From: Owenia fusiformis
Lineage: Eukaryota > Annelida > Polychaeta > Sabellida > Oweniidae
NCBI GenBank assembly: GCA_903813345.2
Contig: CAIIXF020000001.1
Coordinates: forward strand, 44,595,885 to 44,659,884
DNA: 64,000 nt
Reading direction: 5' to 3'
Of the stretch, positions 34,148 to 47,200 are shown piece by piece (position 1 is the stretch's first letter; every line of letters begins with the position of its first letter). The notes under the pieces are model-generated. The model was not told the origin of the DNA. It saw only the letters and a list, made by a program, of their open reading frames with translations, and searched no databases. The position numbers were made by a program, and so were the translations under genes.

Positions 34148-37100
34148 ATGGCACTCGGAGACGAAGTCGCGATTCGCAACGAACCAGAAGCAGAGGTAAT
34201 TTACTTATACTGTTGCTGATGATTTCAAATATTGTCGAAGGCAACAACTAGAGAGTGTCAAAATCCTTAATCTGACAAAATTTTGTGACACTTCCGAATG
34301 AACTTCTTTTGAAAAACTAGCTTGAATGAACTTTTCAGATTTGGTGATAATTTTTTTACGAGAATTTTCGACCTTGATAAATAAAATTCTGTTTCTAAGT
34401 TCTCTCATCCAGTCTCCAAGTTTAGTCTAAAGTTATGGATACGTATTTATTTAGTCAAATCGTATTAGTTTATCAATAGCACGAGAATAATTCCTCAATA
34501 ACATTTCTGGAAATTATAATATGAATGTTTATGAGCCAATCATCTAGCCCAGGGGGGTGTAATGTCGACACCATTTTGTGGCAACTTCGACATGTGGTGT
34601 AACATCGACTTTGATTTTAGTTTTTCAAGAAATCAAACAGGGCAGAAAACAGAAATTCTACTTCTAATAAGTAGGTATCAAAGTTACCCCGTCTCTTATG
34701 TCAACATTAAATTCTAATTTTTTATTCTGGGAACCAGTTCATATGATTAAAATAACGAAATGATGTGATGTAACCAAATAATCTTCTTACCAGTATGTTT
34801 ATGCTATCCATCGGACTCTGTGAATTGTGGAACTCCGCCAAACACGACAATGAAGGCAACAACATATCAATATTGATCTTAGCCGAATTCTTTTAAATTT
34901 AGATCATCCATTTTGCCAGTCACATGTCTGATCACGTGTCTAGTCAAAACCTGAAATCATGTGACTTTTGACGTGTCACTCAACCATGTCTTTAAAGAAA
35001 GATATTAATTTATTAGAAAATGGTTTTCGGACATCTGCTACTGAATATAAATGAAAATATTCCAAGATATCGATAGTGTAAATTGAAACGGTACACATAA
35101 AATGATGAAAAACAACGAACTAAAGTTGAAACAATCGCAACGTTTGCTACTTTGTTCAATTTCAATAACCTCAGATTACTGCCTTCAGTGTCTTGTTTAG
35201 CTGAGTTTCACAATTTACATAGTCCGATAGATAGCATACTGGTAAGTAGATACATTGTTACATCACATCATTTCATAAATTTAACCATATGAACTGGTTC
35301 CCGGAATAAAAAAATTGAGTGTACCCCAAACGTCTCCAGTTGGATAAACAGTTGGATAAATTCTCCACATACTGATACAACTTGTTGAAATTTAGATCGT
35401 CCATAATGCCAGTCACGTGTCTAGTTATTACTGTCACATGACTTGTGACGTGTCGCTCAACCATGTATTCAAAGAAAGTTATAAATTTATTAGAAAATGG
35501 CTTTCAGACATCTGCTACTGAATCCACAAGCAAAAATTTCAAGATAAGGATGTCAAATATTGTGGGAAAGGCCACTGAAACTACTGACTATTTAAAATCT
35601 ACTTTATTCAAGATATTACTCTAGGAGACTCATTGATTTTATGAATCATAAAGACCTGAAATGATGCATTGAAATAAGGCCAAACAAAAATATATGTCAG
35701 TTTCCGGAACCCTGACCGACCCTAATTTCAACCCCCGACCCTAACACATTTTTTAGTATACTGTAAATTAAAATATTCTATCTCTGCCCCTACTCGATTG
35801 AAACAATACATTTCCTTCTGAAATATTTTACTCACATCAGGTCCAGGTGTCCATATTTCTCATACTCTGGAACATTTGCAGTTATATTATCGCTAGGGCC
35901 CCCAAAACGCATGAAACAGAGGAAATATTGTTTATTTTCTTAAAAAGTTGGTCATTTTTGCTCTTCAAAATAGAGACCCACACTCAACTCCCAGAGGGAT
36001 CTAGCAATTGCTTCAGATCTTCAAAATAGAGTCCAGAAATATAAAAAACAGATTTCAAAATAAACTTATAACTACCAAGTTGTTTATTTAGTTCAATATC
36101 TGAAGATTTCAAGTAAGTATTGATCAAAATGATCGTAGACTGCATGATGAATTAAGGTCTCATGGTAGTTAACAGCAAATGACAAAACAGGAGATGACAA
36201 AAAACAGAAGATAACATATTTTTCTGATTGACCTACCTTAAAAAAAATTGAGTAAAATTTTTATGAAAAATAAAATAATCATCCTACCTACCTACCCTAA
36301 TCTGAAAATACGTGGAGCAGGAAACAGACATATATTTTTGTTTGGCCTAAGTAAAATAAAACGCTACACATAAAGTGGTAAAAAACAACGAACTAAAGTT
36401 GAAAGACCTCAACGTGCGCGTCTTTGTTCAATTCAGGAAATCTAGAAATGAATTTTTTTATCGTTTACTGGTAAATAGATACATGGTTAACAATATCGCA
36501 TCATTTCCTTGTTTTTACTGTATGAATTTCTTCCAAACATTTAAAATTTTACTGTTGATAGTTAGCTCTGGTGTTATCTCTTGTTTTGATATTCATATTA
36601 CGTAATACACATTAGATTCATCATACTGACTCCCTGCTTAAGTCGAATAACTCACATTTGACCAGTATCAAAGCAGTTATTGTTAATAACTGCAAGTCAT
36701 TCTGTAGATTTGGTATGAATTGTCACATTGGTTTCTAAATAGGCTGTACTCGTTTTAGTGTATATCAGGGTTTTTAAGCATGGTATTATTGTGAGGCGGT
36801 GAGTAAGTCTATCAAACCTAAATAATTTATTAATTCAGTGAACAGTACCCCAAGTTCAGATAACTACAGATTACGTTATTGTTCATGAACTGCAAAACTG
36901 TGGAAGAGTAATTTACATAATGTTTTTTTTGTTGGTGCTTTCAGCCAGAAGAGGATGATGACGATGATGACGAATTAGAGGTGAGTTTTGCTCTTTGATA
37001 CAAGAGAATCGTTTTGTTGCATTTTACTGCCTTAATACCCATAAACATTTTTGTTGGATACTTTGATATAATGCGCACACTTTAATTTAACTTTACATTC

Positions 37101-38344
37101 ACCATATTACTTCTTTAATGGTATTTTAACATTTTGAAATAAGAATGATAATTCAAACATACTGTTTAGGGATACATAAATTATGGGTTATATGCTGCTA
37201 CACCAAAGTTTTTGACAAAAAATTGTGTGGGGTACTTCAAAATATTTGATGCTCAATCAGTTGTCTTGTGAAAGAAGTAATGATAGACACATAACATTCA
37301 TTTAAAACATAATTTGTGTAATACGGATAAAAAATCAAGTACTAAGATGAAAGTATCCATGGTGAAATTTGTTAATTAAGGAGCACAAGCAATAAATATC
37401 TTTGCCTAGTTTCTCTGTAGCAAAGTCCAAAGTTAAAATATTTTTGTTTTTTCTAGGACCCCCAAGAAACTTTAAAAGAGACATGTCAACAAACTGCAGC
37501 ATGCCAAGCCTTTGCAGCAGAGTTGCAGGTCTGCAATGATCGGGTGAATAATCGCAGTAAAACAGAAGAGAACTGTATGCAGGAAGTGTTTGACTTTGTA
37601 CATTGTGTAGATCATTGTGTAAGTAGCTATAGCATATACATAGTTGCATACCACACTGTTGTTGTATTCTAAGATTGGCTGAACCCATGATGACTCTGAC
37701 CTTAAAACATTTCAAAATTAAAATATTCAGAATGGTCTGTGACTTCATTGCACCATTAATAATTTAAAAATTAAATTATTAAAAATAAATTAATCACCAT
37801 TTATAGAGTCTATGAGATGCACTCATCAGTCATAGATATTCCTGAAAATGTGTGTTTTGTTGTAGTGTAAGATAAAAATTACAATGATTTTATTTGTTTT
37901 GGGGTTAAGTCACTTAAATTAAAAACAGGTTATTTCTTAAATTTCCAATGTCATATGTTATTGGCTTTTTCTTTTATCTTTACAAATGATCAAAAAAAGT
38001 TCATATTAATAAAGAAAATAGCCTAACTATTTCATCTGTTTTAAAAAAGGAAGAGTTAACATGACATATTTGAATTCAGTTTTTACCTGAAGACTTGCCC
38101 ATACATATATTTTGAATCACTTATATACTAGTTTATAGTGAATACCTATGGAGCCACAAAATTTGTTCACTGTAGGTAGGGGTTCACTGCAGAGGTAGTT
38201 TAATACAGAACTCGGGGGAGTATGTACTGAGAAGGGGTGTTCGCTAGACAAGCTTTACTGTATTACTAGTATGTATTTTTGACTAAATGTGTTTCTGTTT
38301 TCTATTTTCAGGTAGGGAAAGAATTATTCAAGCATGTAAAGTAA
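34148..38344 (+). CDS. UQCRH: Cytochrome bc1 complex hinge protein
   Basis: Four exons: 34148-34195, 36945-36980, 37457-37618 and 38312-38344, all phase 0, 92 aa. The N-terminus is acidic (PEEDDDDDDDELE, its own 36-bp exon). It is followed by DPQETLKETCQQ, CQAFAAELQVCNDRV, KTEENCMQEVFDFVHCVDHC and the basic end VGKELFKHVK. This is the QCR6/UQCRH fold, two helices held by two disulfides, an intermembrane-space subunit that helps cytochrome c dock on cytochrome c1 in respiratory complex III. Length matches the family. The start codon lies in CAAGATGGC, a YY1-like context seen at many mitochondrial gene starts. AATAAA lies at 38759-38764, 415 bp after the stop. Intron 1 carries a local duplication with an inserted element. 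Confidence 0.93.
34713..36520. repeat. Local duplication inside UQCRH intron 1
   Basis: The segment at about 34910-35250 ('tgccagtcac...gtgtctagt', 'gtgacgtgtc', 'aaaatgg-ttt-ggacatctgctactgaat', 'aaaaaacaacgaactaaagttga') returns at 35398-35530 and 36355-36500. The second copy is split by other sequence that includes the element at 35678-36347. A further inverted match joins 34713-34780 and 35255-35312. Confidence 0.65.
35678..36347. mobile_element. PIF/Harbinger-like short element (MITE)
   Basis: A 670-bp insert with ends GGCCAAACAAAAATATATG and its complement. It is flanked by TAA on both sides (35675-35677, 36348-36350), the trinucleotide target type of PIF/Harbinger. No transposase frame. 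It interrupts the second copy of the local duplication, so it came later. Confidence 0.65.
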
Positions 38345-38770
38345 CACAAACACTTTTAGGAAATATTTAAATATAGCATTTTACATCAGACTTTGTATAT
38401 ACGATTGAAGGAAAGCAGTTGATGATTTTGCCATGATTAGAGAACAACCTACACAACTTATGATTTCGAACCAATAAAAGCCTTCAAATGGACCATATCG
38501 CTTTCATCATTCTAATGGAATAAGACAATATGATTATCATTCACCATGGAAGAGATTCATGTTTACATTTCAAATTTATCACATTGCTTAGTCTGGAATT
38601 TTGATTGAATTTCAATGTAGAACATATAGCACATAACTTTTGGAGTGTAATTAGAGTTCAATGTCATGTGAAAAAGTTAACTTTATTTACAATTGTAGTA
38701 GGAAATTGATTTTGTGAATGTCATGCTGTAGCACTACATTATACTGTAATGCAACATGAATAAACAATGT
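38345..38770 (+). terminator. UQCRH 3'UTR and poly(A) signal
   Basis: AT-rich untranslated sequence ending with AATAAA at 38759-38764. Confidence 0.6.
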
Positions 38771-41409
38771 TATTGAAAAAATTGGTTTCTTTTTTGTGTT
38801 ATGAGCTCAATTGTTAAGATCCCTCAAGACAGCATATACAGGTGTCAGACTGTTAATATACTGGGGTTCTGGATAGGGAGTTTAGCTTGAGCAAAAATCT
38901 GTACCTCAACTGATATCTGAGTATAATATAGACCTGGATGTCTTGGCCAACTGATACATATTAGGCTTCACTTTATCTCGCCTGAATACCATTTATTTAG
39001 AGGATGTAAAGTAGACAGTATAAATGTTTAAAGTGCAGTGCAGGATGTCCCAAAATAGGACAGAGACGTATGGAATAACTCAGTGATGAAGGAATGTTCT
39101 TAAAATTAGTCCTCTTACTGGGAATTTATTTATCATAAACATTTGATAGTTTCACTAAGTAACTTGTTTTAAAGAGAAGCTTGTTGGAGCACCATCACCC
39201 ATTTTTATGTCGCCATAAGAAGTGGTAACCTATTGTTATAGTCTCCAACATTTTTGAGGTGCCAGTTGGTGTCCGGCATCTATAACAAATGGCAGTTGGG
39301 GACAATTTGCATGTTTATGGCATGTCTTTCAATGAAGTTTTAACTGGTTACTAATTTGATGTGTTTTGATGGAGAAGAGTTATTCCTGTTTCATTCGGGT
39401 ACAATTCTTTTTAGGATACCCAGTATATAGATTATTGTTGATTACCCACAAACTAACATCAACATCTTATGATGCTCAGACCAACTAATTTACTTTGCCT
39501 TAGCATTCTATAGGGGGCCGATAAAAAGCCCTGCTCTGTGATCTATCTTGTTACTAGATAACAAGTTATGATATTGGTGAACTCGCCAGAAATTAACATA
39601 ATATTATTTGAAGCGTCTTCAGAATATAACATACAACGAAGGAGTAAGTTAATCTGAAATATAATTATGTTTTGAGACAACATCGAAATATTGACCTGGT
39701 CTCCATCATGTCCATGGCTGTTTAGCTTTCCGACATTAGAAATGAAAACACAGGAGTCACACCTTTAAAAGCCTGTTATTTCCGTTTTATTTCTACAGCA
39801 AATATACATACAATTCTCATATACAATTTTTGAAATTGTAATATGGGTTAAAATGTTTTCACCCCATTGTAAACATGGATACAAATAATGTGAAAATGAA
39901 TACTTATACAAATGAGTGTAAAGCGACAAAAACATATACATATATAGCACAATATACAGATTTCGATATTCATTTACATAAGCCGCTTTATAACCACTGT
40001 TATAATCTTATGTAAGCATAAACAGATATAAAACTACAATTTGTGTTTGACACAAAATACCTTAATATAGGCACCCATGGTGCACTTTCAGTCACATAAT
40101 AAAGCTACTTCTAGTCTAGTGAAAATTAATTACAAATGATGTCATTTTTATGACATAGAATTGTTACTACATGATGTCAATTAATAATGGTACTAGGTTT
40201 GTCATGAGTACTGGGCAAACAAATAGGGGACAATAGCCAACTGACTACACTGCCATCTTTTTATGTGCCCAATAACCATCAGTTCTGTGATAGTTACATT
40301 TATGATAATTATCTATCTACTGCAATAGTTTATAATACATTCTTGTACACTGTAGTTCCTATCATTCTGAGGGTATGATAGCTCCAAGGTTCTTTATGCT
40401 CTTTATCTACCTTTTGACACTTCTTACAAAAATTTCTCAATTATCCGGATGCATTTGTCTTTGATTGACGGACTTCATTTTTTAAACTTCTTGACGTTGA
40501 ATAGGTTTAAGAACATCAGTAAATTGTGACAATCAAGATGTGTGAGTATTACCATTTACACAGAATTGTGAAAAGTATCTAGAATTCATAATAATATCAC
40601 ACAAACTAACCTTCCCTAACATTGTCCCAGTCATTTCCTGAAAATAACATTAAATAGTCCATGAACTAAAACAATATTTGCACAGATTTATTTCCCTAAT
40701 CAGACATAGCTGATTCCTTCGTACTTAGAAAACACACTAAATCCATAACAACATAAAAAGGTGCAGCTATTGAAAGCTTTGTGTAAACAATAATAAATCT
40801 TGCAATACTTGTGAGTAATAAGGAACACACTCCAATCATGCTAAGAAAGCAAAAGCGACACATGCAATTCGAAAAACAACCCTCTCAACACAGATTCACA
40901 CATACATGTATATAACATTTCAGAATTAAATCAAGTGTTCAAAATAAAAATAAAATGTCATAACACGATACATGTATATACTTGTATATCTACATGTATA
41001 TTTGTTTGGATGAAATATGGGACCAAACATATTTGGGACCTTTTCATTAATGAATGTAACGAAGAAATGATAAATACTAAAATACAAGTGCACTTGTTTG
41101 CAGTTCACTATGCTCAATAATTATGCGTATCTCTTTATAAAGTATATTGTCTTTTACTACTACTTATTTTCAACAAATAATTAGTAGTTACACACACTAT
41201 ACACTGTCCAGTTTTTACACACAAATTGCTTTTGTACTTTGAGTGTATTATGAAATTTGGTTCAGTTCAACCATCATATATTTTAAGTGTTGCACCATTC
41301 AATAAATCATAAAACAATGCTATACCATAAAGTATCCTGTCTGTCACTTGAAGCCAGTATAGATTTCAAATGAATTACAATTTACAGTTCGAGGTGAATG
41401 GGATTAACA
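38771..41409. other. Region between convergent UQCRH and the receptor phosphatase
   Basis: No gene. A repeat occupies 39060-39320. On the minus strand the phosphatase 3'UTR probably fills 41409 down to about 39780, where TTTATT (an AATAAA on the minus strand, near 39786) could be its poly(A) signal. Confidence 0.45.
39060..39320 (-). repeat. ATGTCACCACC-family element (inverted) joined to another repeat
   Basis: 39197-39320 reads, on the minus strand, like the copies at 15991 and 51873 (atgccataaac-tgcaaattg ... ccatttgttatagatgcc ... ttggagactataacaatag). The adjoining 39060-39190 matches part of the repeat at 4.3 kb. Confidence 0.6.
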
Positions 41410-44278
41410 TTACTTAAAGTTAGCGTATGTGTCAAATGAATCCATATACTCTAGCGCCATCTCATGCAAGAACTTGTACTGATTCTGAAATAAAAAAAAA
41501 CATTTTAAAGAGTTATGTCAAATGTCCATCATCATTTTACATTTTTACCCCGATAATTTCTTTTCCAAATTACTGCACAATATAAATGTGTTAATACCGG
41601 TGTGTTGTATGGTTGTACTATGTGAGTCAAGTCCATGGTTGTTTTGTTTCGAAAATCTCCAATTGGTTGTTACCATGTATTTAAACATGTGTTTGGAGTT
41701 CATTATTTGGCAATTATTATAATAGTCTCCTATTTTGTAACTGCTTTACTCAATGATTTAATATATTTGAATTGCAATAAAGAAGATTGGAATGTGAGTG
41801 TTTTCAGAACTTTCCTCTACAAATGATCCATTTATATCTATTTGTTCTATTCAACTTAGTTTATTATTCGTCAATCTTTTACACAATACATGAAATTTAC
41901 ATTTTCAATAATATTTCTTATCATTCAAACATAAGCATTTATGTGTTCATACATACCATATCAGAGATCACCTGTGGCCTATGTGTTCTAAGATGTCTGA
42001 CAGCCTGGAATATGTCCACCTCTTGTTCTACACGTAGTTGTTCACATATGTAGTCCACTGCACAGTATAGGCCACTCCTTGTAGCTCCATCCCTAACAAA
42101 ACAAAAACAAGGCATTAACATGACAAAATGTCACCACCTAGTTGCTCATAATATTATGAGTTCAATCCTAGTCAGATTTGAACTGCTGAGAACTTCTACA
42201 TAATACCTTTTTGACGTTTTTACCTTGAGAAGGTCAGTTAGGGTCAAGTCTTAAATCTAAAAATCAAATTTGAATTTTTGAGATCTTGTAGATGATTTTT
42301 AAAAAGAAATTGAAGCAAGTTGAAAAAAGACCTTTTTTACCTTGAGAAGGTCATTGAAGGTCAAATTTCAAATCTAAAGTCAGATTTGAAATTCTGAGAT
42401 CGTGAAGATGATTTTGAAAAAATAAATTGGTCAATTTGAAACAAGTTGAAAAAAGACCCTTCAACCTTTTATTGACCTTGAGAAGGTCATTGAAGCTCAA
42501 ATCTAAAGTCAGATTTGAACTTCTGAGAACTTGTAGATGATTTTGAAAAATTTGAAGTCAGTTTAAACAGTATTTGTTAAGTTATTGGAAGTTTTTAGAA
42601 TTTGTTACAGACGCCGGATGCCGGAGAAACATGCAAGGCAGTCCATCCAGAGAATATAAAACAAAATACACAAATATAAAATAAATAATAATAATAAACA
42701 TCCAATCAGGCTCCAAAGTTTTACAGAAAAATATTCACAAACACAATTTTTCATATGTAACATGATAAGAAGCGCTAACAACTTACATGCAATGGATTGT
42801 GATTGGTCCAGTATTACTAGTTTTCTGGTGCCATCTTTCAACAAGATTCATAACTGCAACAACACTGCTCTTGGATGAGGGCAAATCGTCTTCCTTTTGC
42901 CAACATGTAAGCTGGAACTGCACTATTTCTGAGGAAACAGTAGACTGTAAAAGAAAAGTTACATGAGGTTTGTGGACTTCTCATTACCTGTTCATTTCTG
43001 ATGAAAGATTAAAAAACCCTAAGTGCATGTAAGAATACATCACTTGTATAAAGCTAACTGTAAAAAAACATACTACAGTGGCTCCATGTGCACAAAGAAT
43101 CCAAATTAGAATATTACATAAAAATCCACCCTATATGGTATACTAAATCTTCATGCATTTCAATCTGTCCATTTGAAATTTTTAGTTCACCCCATCTTTT
43201 GTTTTTAATGTGCTTCTATGAAGACAGTAAGATTTGTTGACTAACCCCATTGTTGTGCGTCAGCTGGAAGTGCCGTTCTGTAATATTTGGCTGTGATTGG
43301 TCAATGGATGTTAGTTGAACTGTGAATGCACCAAAAATTTGGCTGGCTCCAACCTCTTCAGGCCAGTAGGCGTTACAAGTCTGAGATAATAAATTACAAA
43401 AAATAACACACATACTTATATATTTTCAAGCAATTATCACAAATAAGCAATAGATATGTATACTTAGGAGAATTTTCCCCAAAAATGTCTCTAACAGCCA
43501 TCAAACAGAATAATGCAAATTGTATATATAGTATTTAAGTAAAAAATTAGCAAAAAAGATAAATACTCTGGTTTAAAATCTTTTTTGACTTTTTGAATCA
43601 TAAAGTTGGACCCCCGTGGAAAGGATAAGATTTTTTGTCAATTAAATTAACTGGTATATTATTGGCTAAACCTTATCATTTACTTTCTGAGGTGTATCAC
43701 TTTGAATTATTATCCTACAGTACATCTACAAAGTTACAGTTGATTAAAGTTCCTTCTAAAAATTACACATACCATATCATTCTTGTCGAGCATGTTCACC
43801 ATTACGATAATGCTGCTATGGTGATCATACATCATGCGCCAGAAGTCTCCTGCAGTCTCATCCAATGGCATTTGAGTTAAAATGTAAGCATCTTTTGTCC
43901 GGTAACCCTAGCAGCATACAACAACAACAATACCAGTCAATAAACAAATGGAGGTGATACAGATAATGACCCTGATCTAGATTTTAAATTAGTTTTTCTG
44001 TCAATATTTAAAGAATTACTATAAAGTACTTTTAAGATACCAAGTGAGTTGATATTAAAAATCCATTTTGAGGCTTGTTTCTTTGAACGTGAAAATGTGA
44101 TACATACGTAAACATATACTGCATTTATGTAATCAGTACCGCCATCTACAGTAGATATATAAGGACGATATCGATCACTCGGGATTATTTCATTTGACCG
44201 ATTTTTATCCATGTTGTCTGGCAAGAATCCAGATGATGATTCCGGTGGCTCAGAATCCTCACATAATTTTTCAAGAAG
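41410..44278 (-). other. Phosphatase domain D2
   Basis: GGTDYINAVYV, AYILTQMPLDETAGDFWRMM, NAYWPEE, then FQLTCWQKEDDLP where the WPD loop should be (the Asp is not at its usual place), and HCMDGATRSGLYCA, which keeps the Cys and Arg. It ends in HRPQVISDMNQYKFLHEMAL and a TAA stop. Likely weak or regulatory, as in most tandem receptor phosphatases. Confidence 0.85.
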
Positions 44279-47200
44279 CTGAAAAGAAAAAGTTTTAGTA
44301 TTAATATTCAGATATTTGTTCTAGGATATAAAATTACAAACATGTCTACGATACATTAACAATTAAATTTTCTTATTAATAAGAAGAAAGGCTCTATACA
44401 AGATTATTGGTATGCAAACATTTCCAAAGAGAGTAGTAATTCTTTTTTATTTATTTAGTTATATAAAATAAATGTACATGGGGTAATATAGTAAATACAA
44501 GAGAGCATATTCAAGTGCTAATCACCATTTTGGCATTATAAGCACTCTAGCCTAGCGGGGAAAAAGTTGAAGAGGGGTGGAAGGGGGGGGGGTCTGAGCT
44601 GGGCTGGGACTGGGGGAAATACAGGACAGAGAGTAGTAATCGACCCTTGAATAGCTGCATTTACTCATACTTCTCACCTCAAATTGCTCCTGGAGAATAG
44701 ATTTATCTTTATCAGGGGCAATCTCCAACATGGTGTTGTATTTCTGACGGAAGTCTGGGCATGGGAGAACAGTATCTCCACATAGTACAGCTTCCAATAT
44801 GGCATCATAGACAAATATATACTGATCCTAAAACACAAGAATTCATATTTAATAGATTTATATGACATCTTACTTGCACAATCAATAGACTTTTGTATGA
44901 GCCTTCTCTCCTCAAATATGTATTTCAATGGAGTCCATTTGGATAAAGATAACTCTGAAATATGTATTTGAGGGGAGTCCTTAGAAAAAATGTTTTTTGA
45001 TTAAACAATAAGAGTAAAACTGTGAGCAACCAATTGGATAAAGATAACTACGAAATATATATTTGACGGGAGTCCTTAAAAAAATGTTTTTTGATTAAAA
45101 TAAGAGGAACTCCAGCGTGAGCAACCAATGGGATAAAGATAACTACGAAATATATATTTGACGGGAGTCCTTAAAGGCCCCGTATAAAGTTTAAACCACT
45201 TTGGCTTATATTGTAGTCTTACCCAATGTTATCAAAGTGTGTTATGTGAAACTTTTTTTTTAAATTTCAAAAAGTGGTTTTTGATAGACTTTTTGTTCCA
45301 AAATTTGTGAATTTATTTAAAACCAACTTTAAGAGGTCACTCATATCTTCTAATTAGCCACAATTCATACCAATGCATAGCATTCATCCTCCCATGTTTT
45401 TGCCGAAAAAATTAAGAAAATCGGTTCATAAATAAGCGAGAAATGAACTTATCAGTGCATGAAAATGGTTCTGAGAAAAATGCATTTCAAAATTTTAGTT
45501 CTCATAGAAACCAATGGTACAATGATATCTAAAACATATTTTATTCTTCCTTTTAACCTGGTTAGACAATCAACATTGGTTTTTTATGAAAGTCTAACAT
45601 ATTTAGAAAAGATTGACATCGAAAAAAAAATTTCAATTTTTTTCAAAAAGTTTTTGGTACCTTAGTGACATCACTAATGTTTCAAAATATTTTTGATATG
45701 CTAAAACATTGAAGTGGCCCATTAAATATGGCATTTTATTATTGAAATAATGTGTCCTTTGTTCAATCTTTGCATTGGTGTTAAAAAGATAATCTTTTTT
45801 GAAATGCATTAAGAAATATTTAATGATTAAGAAATTTAAACTTTTTTTGAAAAATGGCGGGAAATTTGAATATTTGAGAAATGAAATGCTCACAACTTTT
45901 TTTTCAAAAAATTTTTTTGTTCAAAAAGCTCTAAAATCACTTTTTAAGTCCTGACAAATAGTAAATGAATGATAAAAAAATATTTTCAAACTTTAGACGG
46001 GGACTTTAAAAAAATGTTTTTTGATTAAAATAAGAGGAACTCCAGCGTGAGCAACCAATGGGATAAAGATAACTACGAAATATATATTTGACGGGAGTCC
46101 TTAAAAAAATGTTTTTTGATTAAAATAAGAGGAACTCCAGCGTGAGCAACCAATGGGATAAAGATAACTACGAAATATATATTTGACGGGAGTCCTTAAA
46201 AAAATGTTTTTTGATTAAAATAAGAGGAACTCCAGCGTGAGCAACCAATGGGATAAAGATAACTACAAAATATATATTTGACGGGAGTCCTTAAAAAAAT
46301 GTTTTTTGATTAAAATAAGAGGAACTCCAGCGTGAGCAACCAATGGGATAAAGATAACTACAAAATATAAATTTGACGGCAGTCCTTATATTAGAAAAAT
46401 GTTTTTTTATTAAACAATAAGAGGAACTCCAGCGTGAGCAACCAATGGGATAAAAAAGACTACAATATTCTACTAGTCGTGTGATAAAAATCAACAAAAT
46501 AATAAAATTTACCAATGTTTGCACCATGTTGACTCGTTGGGTCCTCAATAACTGAACAGTGTTGAAAATGTCAACTTGTTCCTCTGTTTTAGCTTGCTCC
46601 AGTAACTGATCTATAGCAATAAAGGTGCCAGATCTGCCTACACCAGCACTGGAAGATAATATTTGAGACATAAAAGAATGATATATTGAAATATAGAGGT
46701 ACCTAGACTGTACCAATGAAGGACTTAAATAACAAGAGTGCCAATAAAAAATATTTTATTATTTGGAGGGAGTAAATGCTGGAGGTTATAAGCACATCCT
46801 GAATAATCATATAGTTTTGCCAGACTTTTATTTCTGGACAATATCGCTCACTTGACTGAACTTGATGAGATCATTCTAATGAAGACAGATCAAAAAATTG
46901 AAGGACTTCAATGATATTACCTGAGGTAAACATGTGTTAAATAAAACAATAAAGTTTTACCTGCAATGTATGATAAGAGGACCTGTCCTTGTGGATTCAT
47001 GTTGACGTACACGCCTCCTGAAAGCTAGAAGCTGAGTGGTCTGGCCTGGTGCTCTGTGGTCAGGCCATGATGTAAAGTGAAACTGTTGAACAATCCTTGT
47101 CTGGTCCTGCAATAAGTGAAATATGAACTTACAAGGTTGGGTCAACAAGACATTAAAACATGTTAAAAATAAATGGGAGAGATATATTATTTCCTATGAC

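Noticed and set aside
41522-42053. Three overlapping plus-strand frames of 63-88 codons
   Set aside because: Hydrophobic, AT-driven composition; the region is a phosphatase intron plus antisense of exon 42092-41957.
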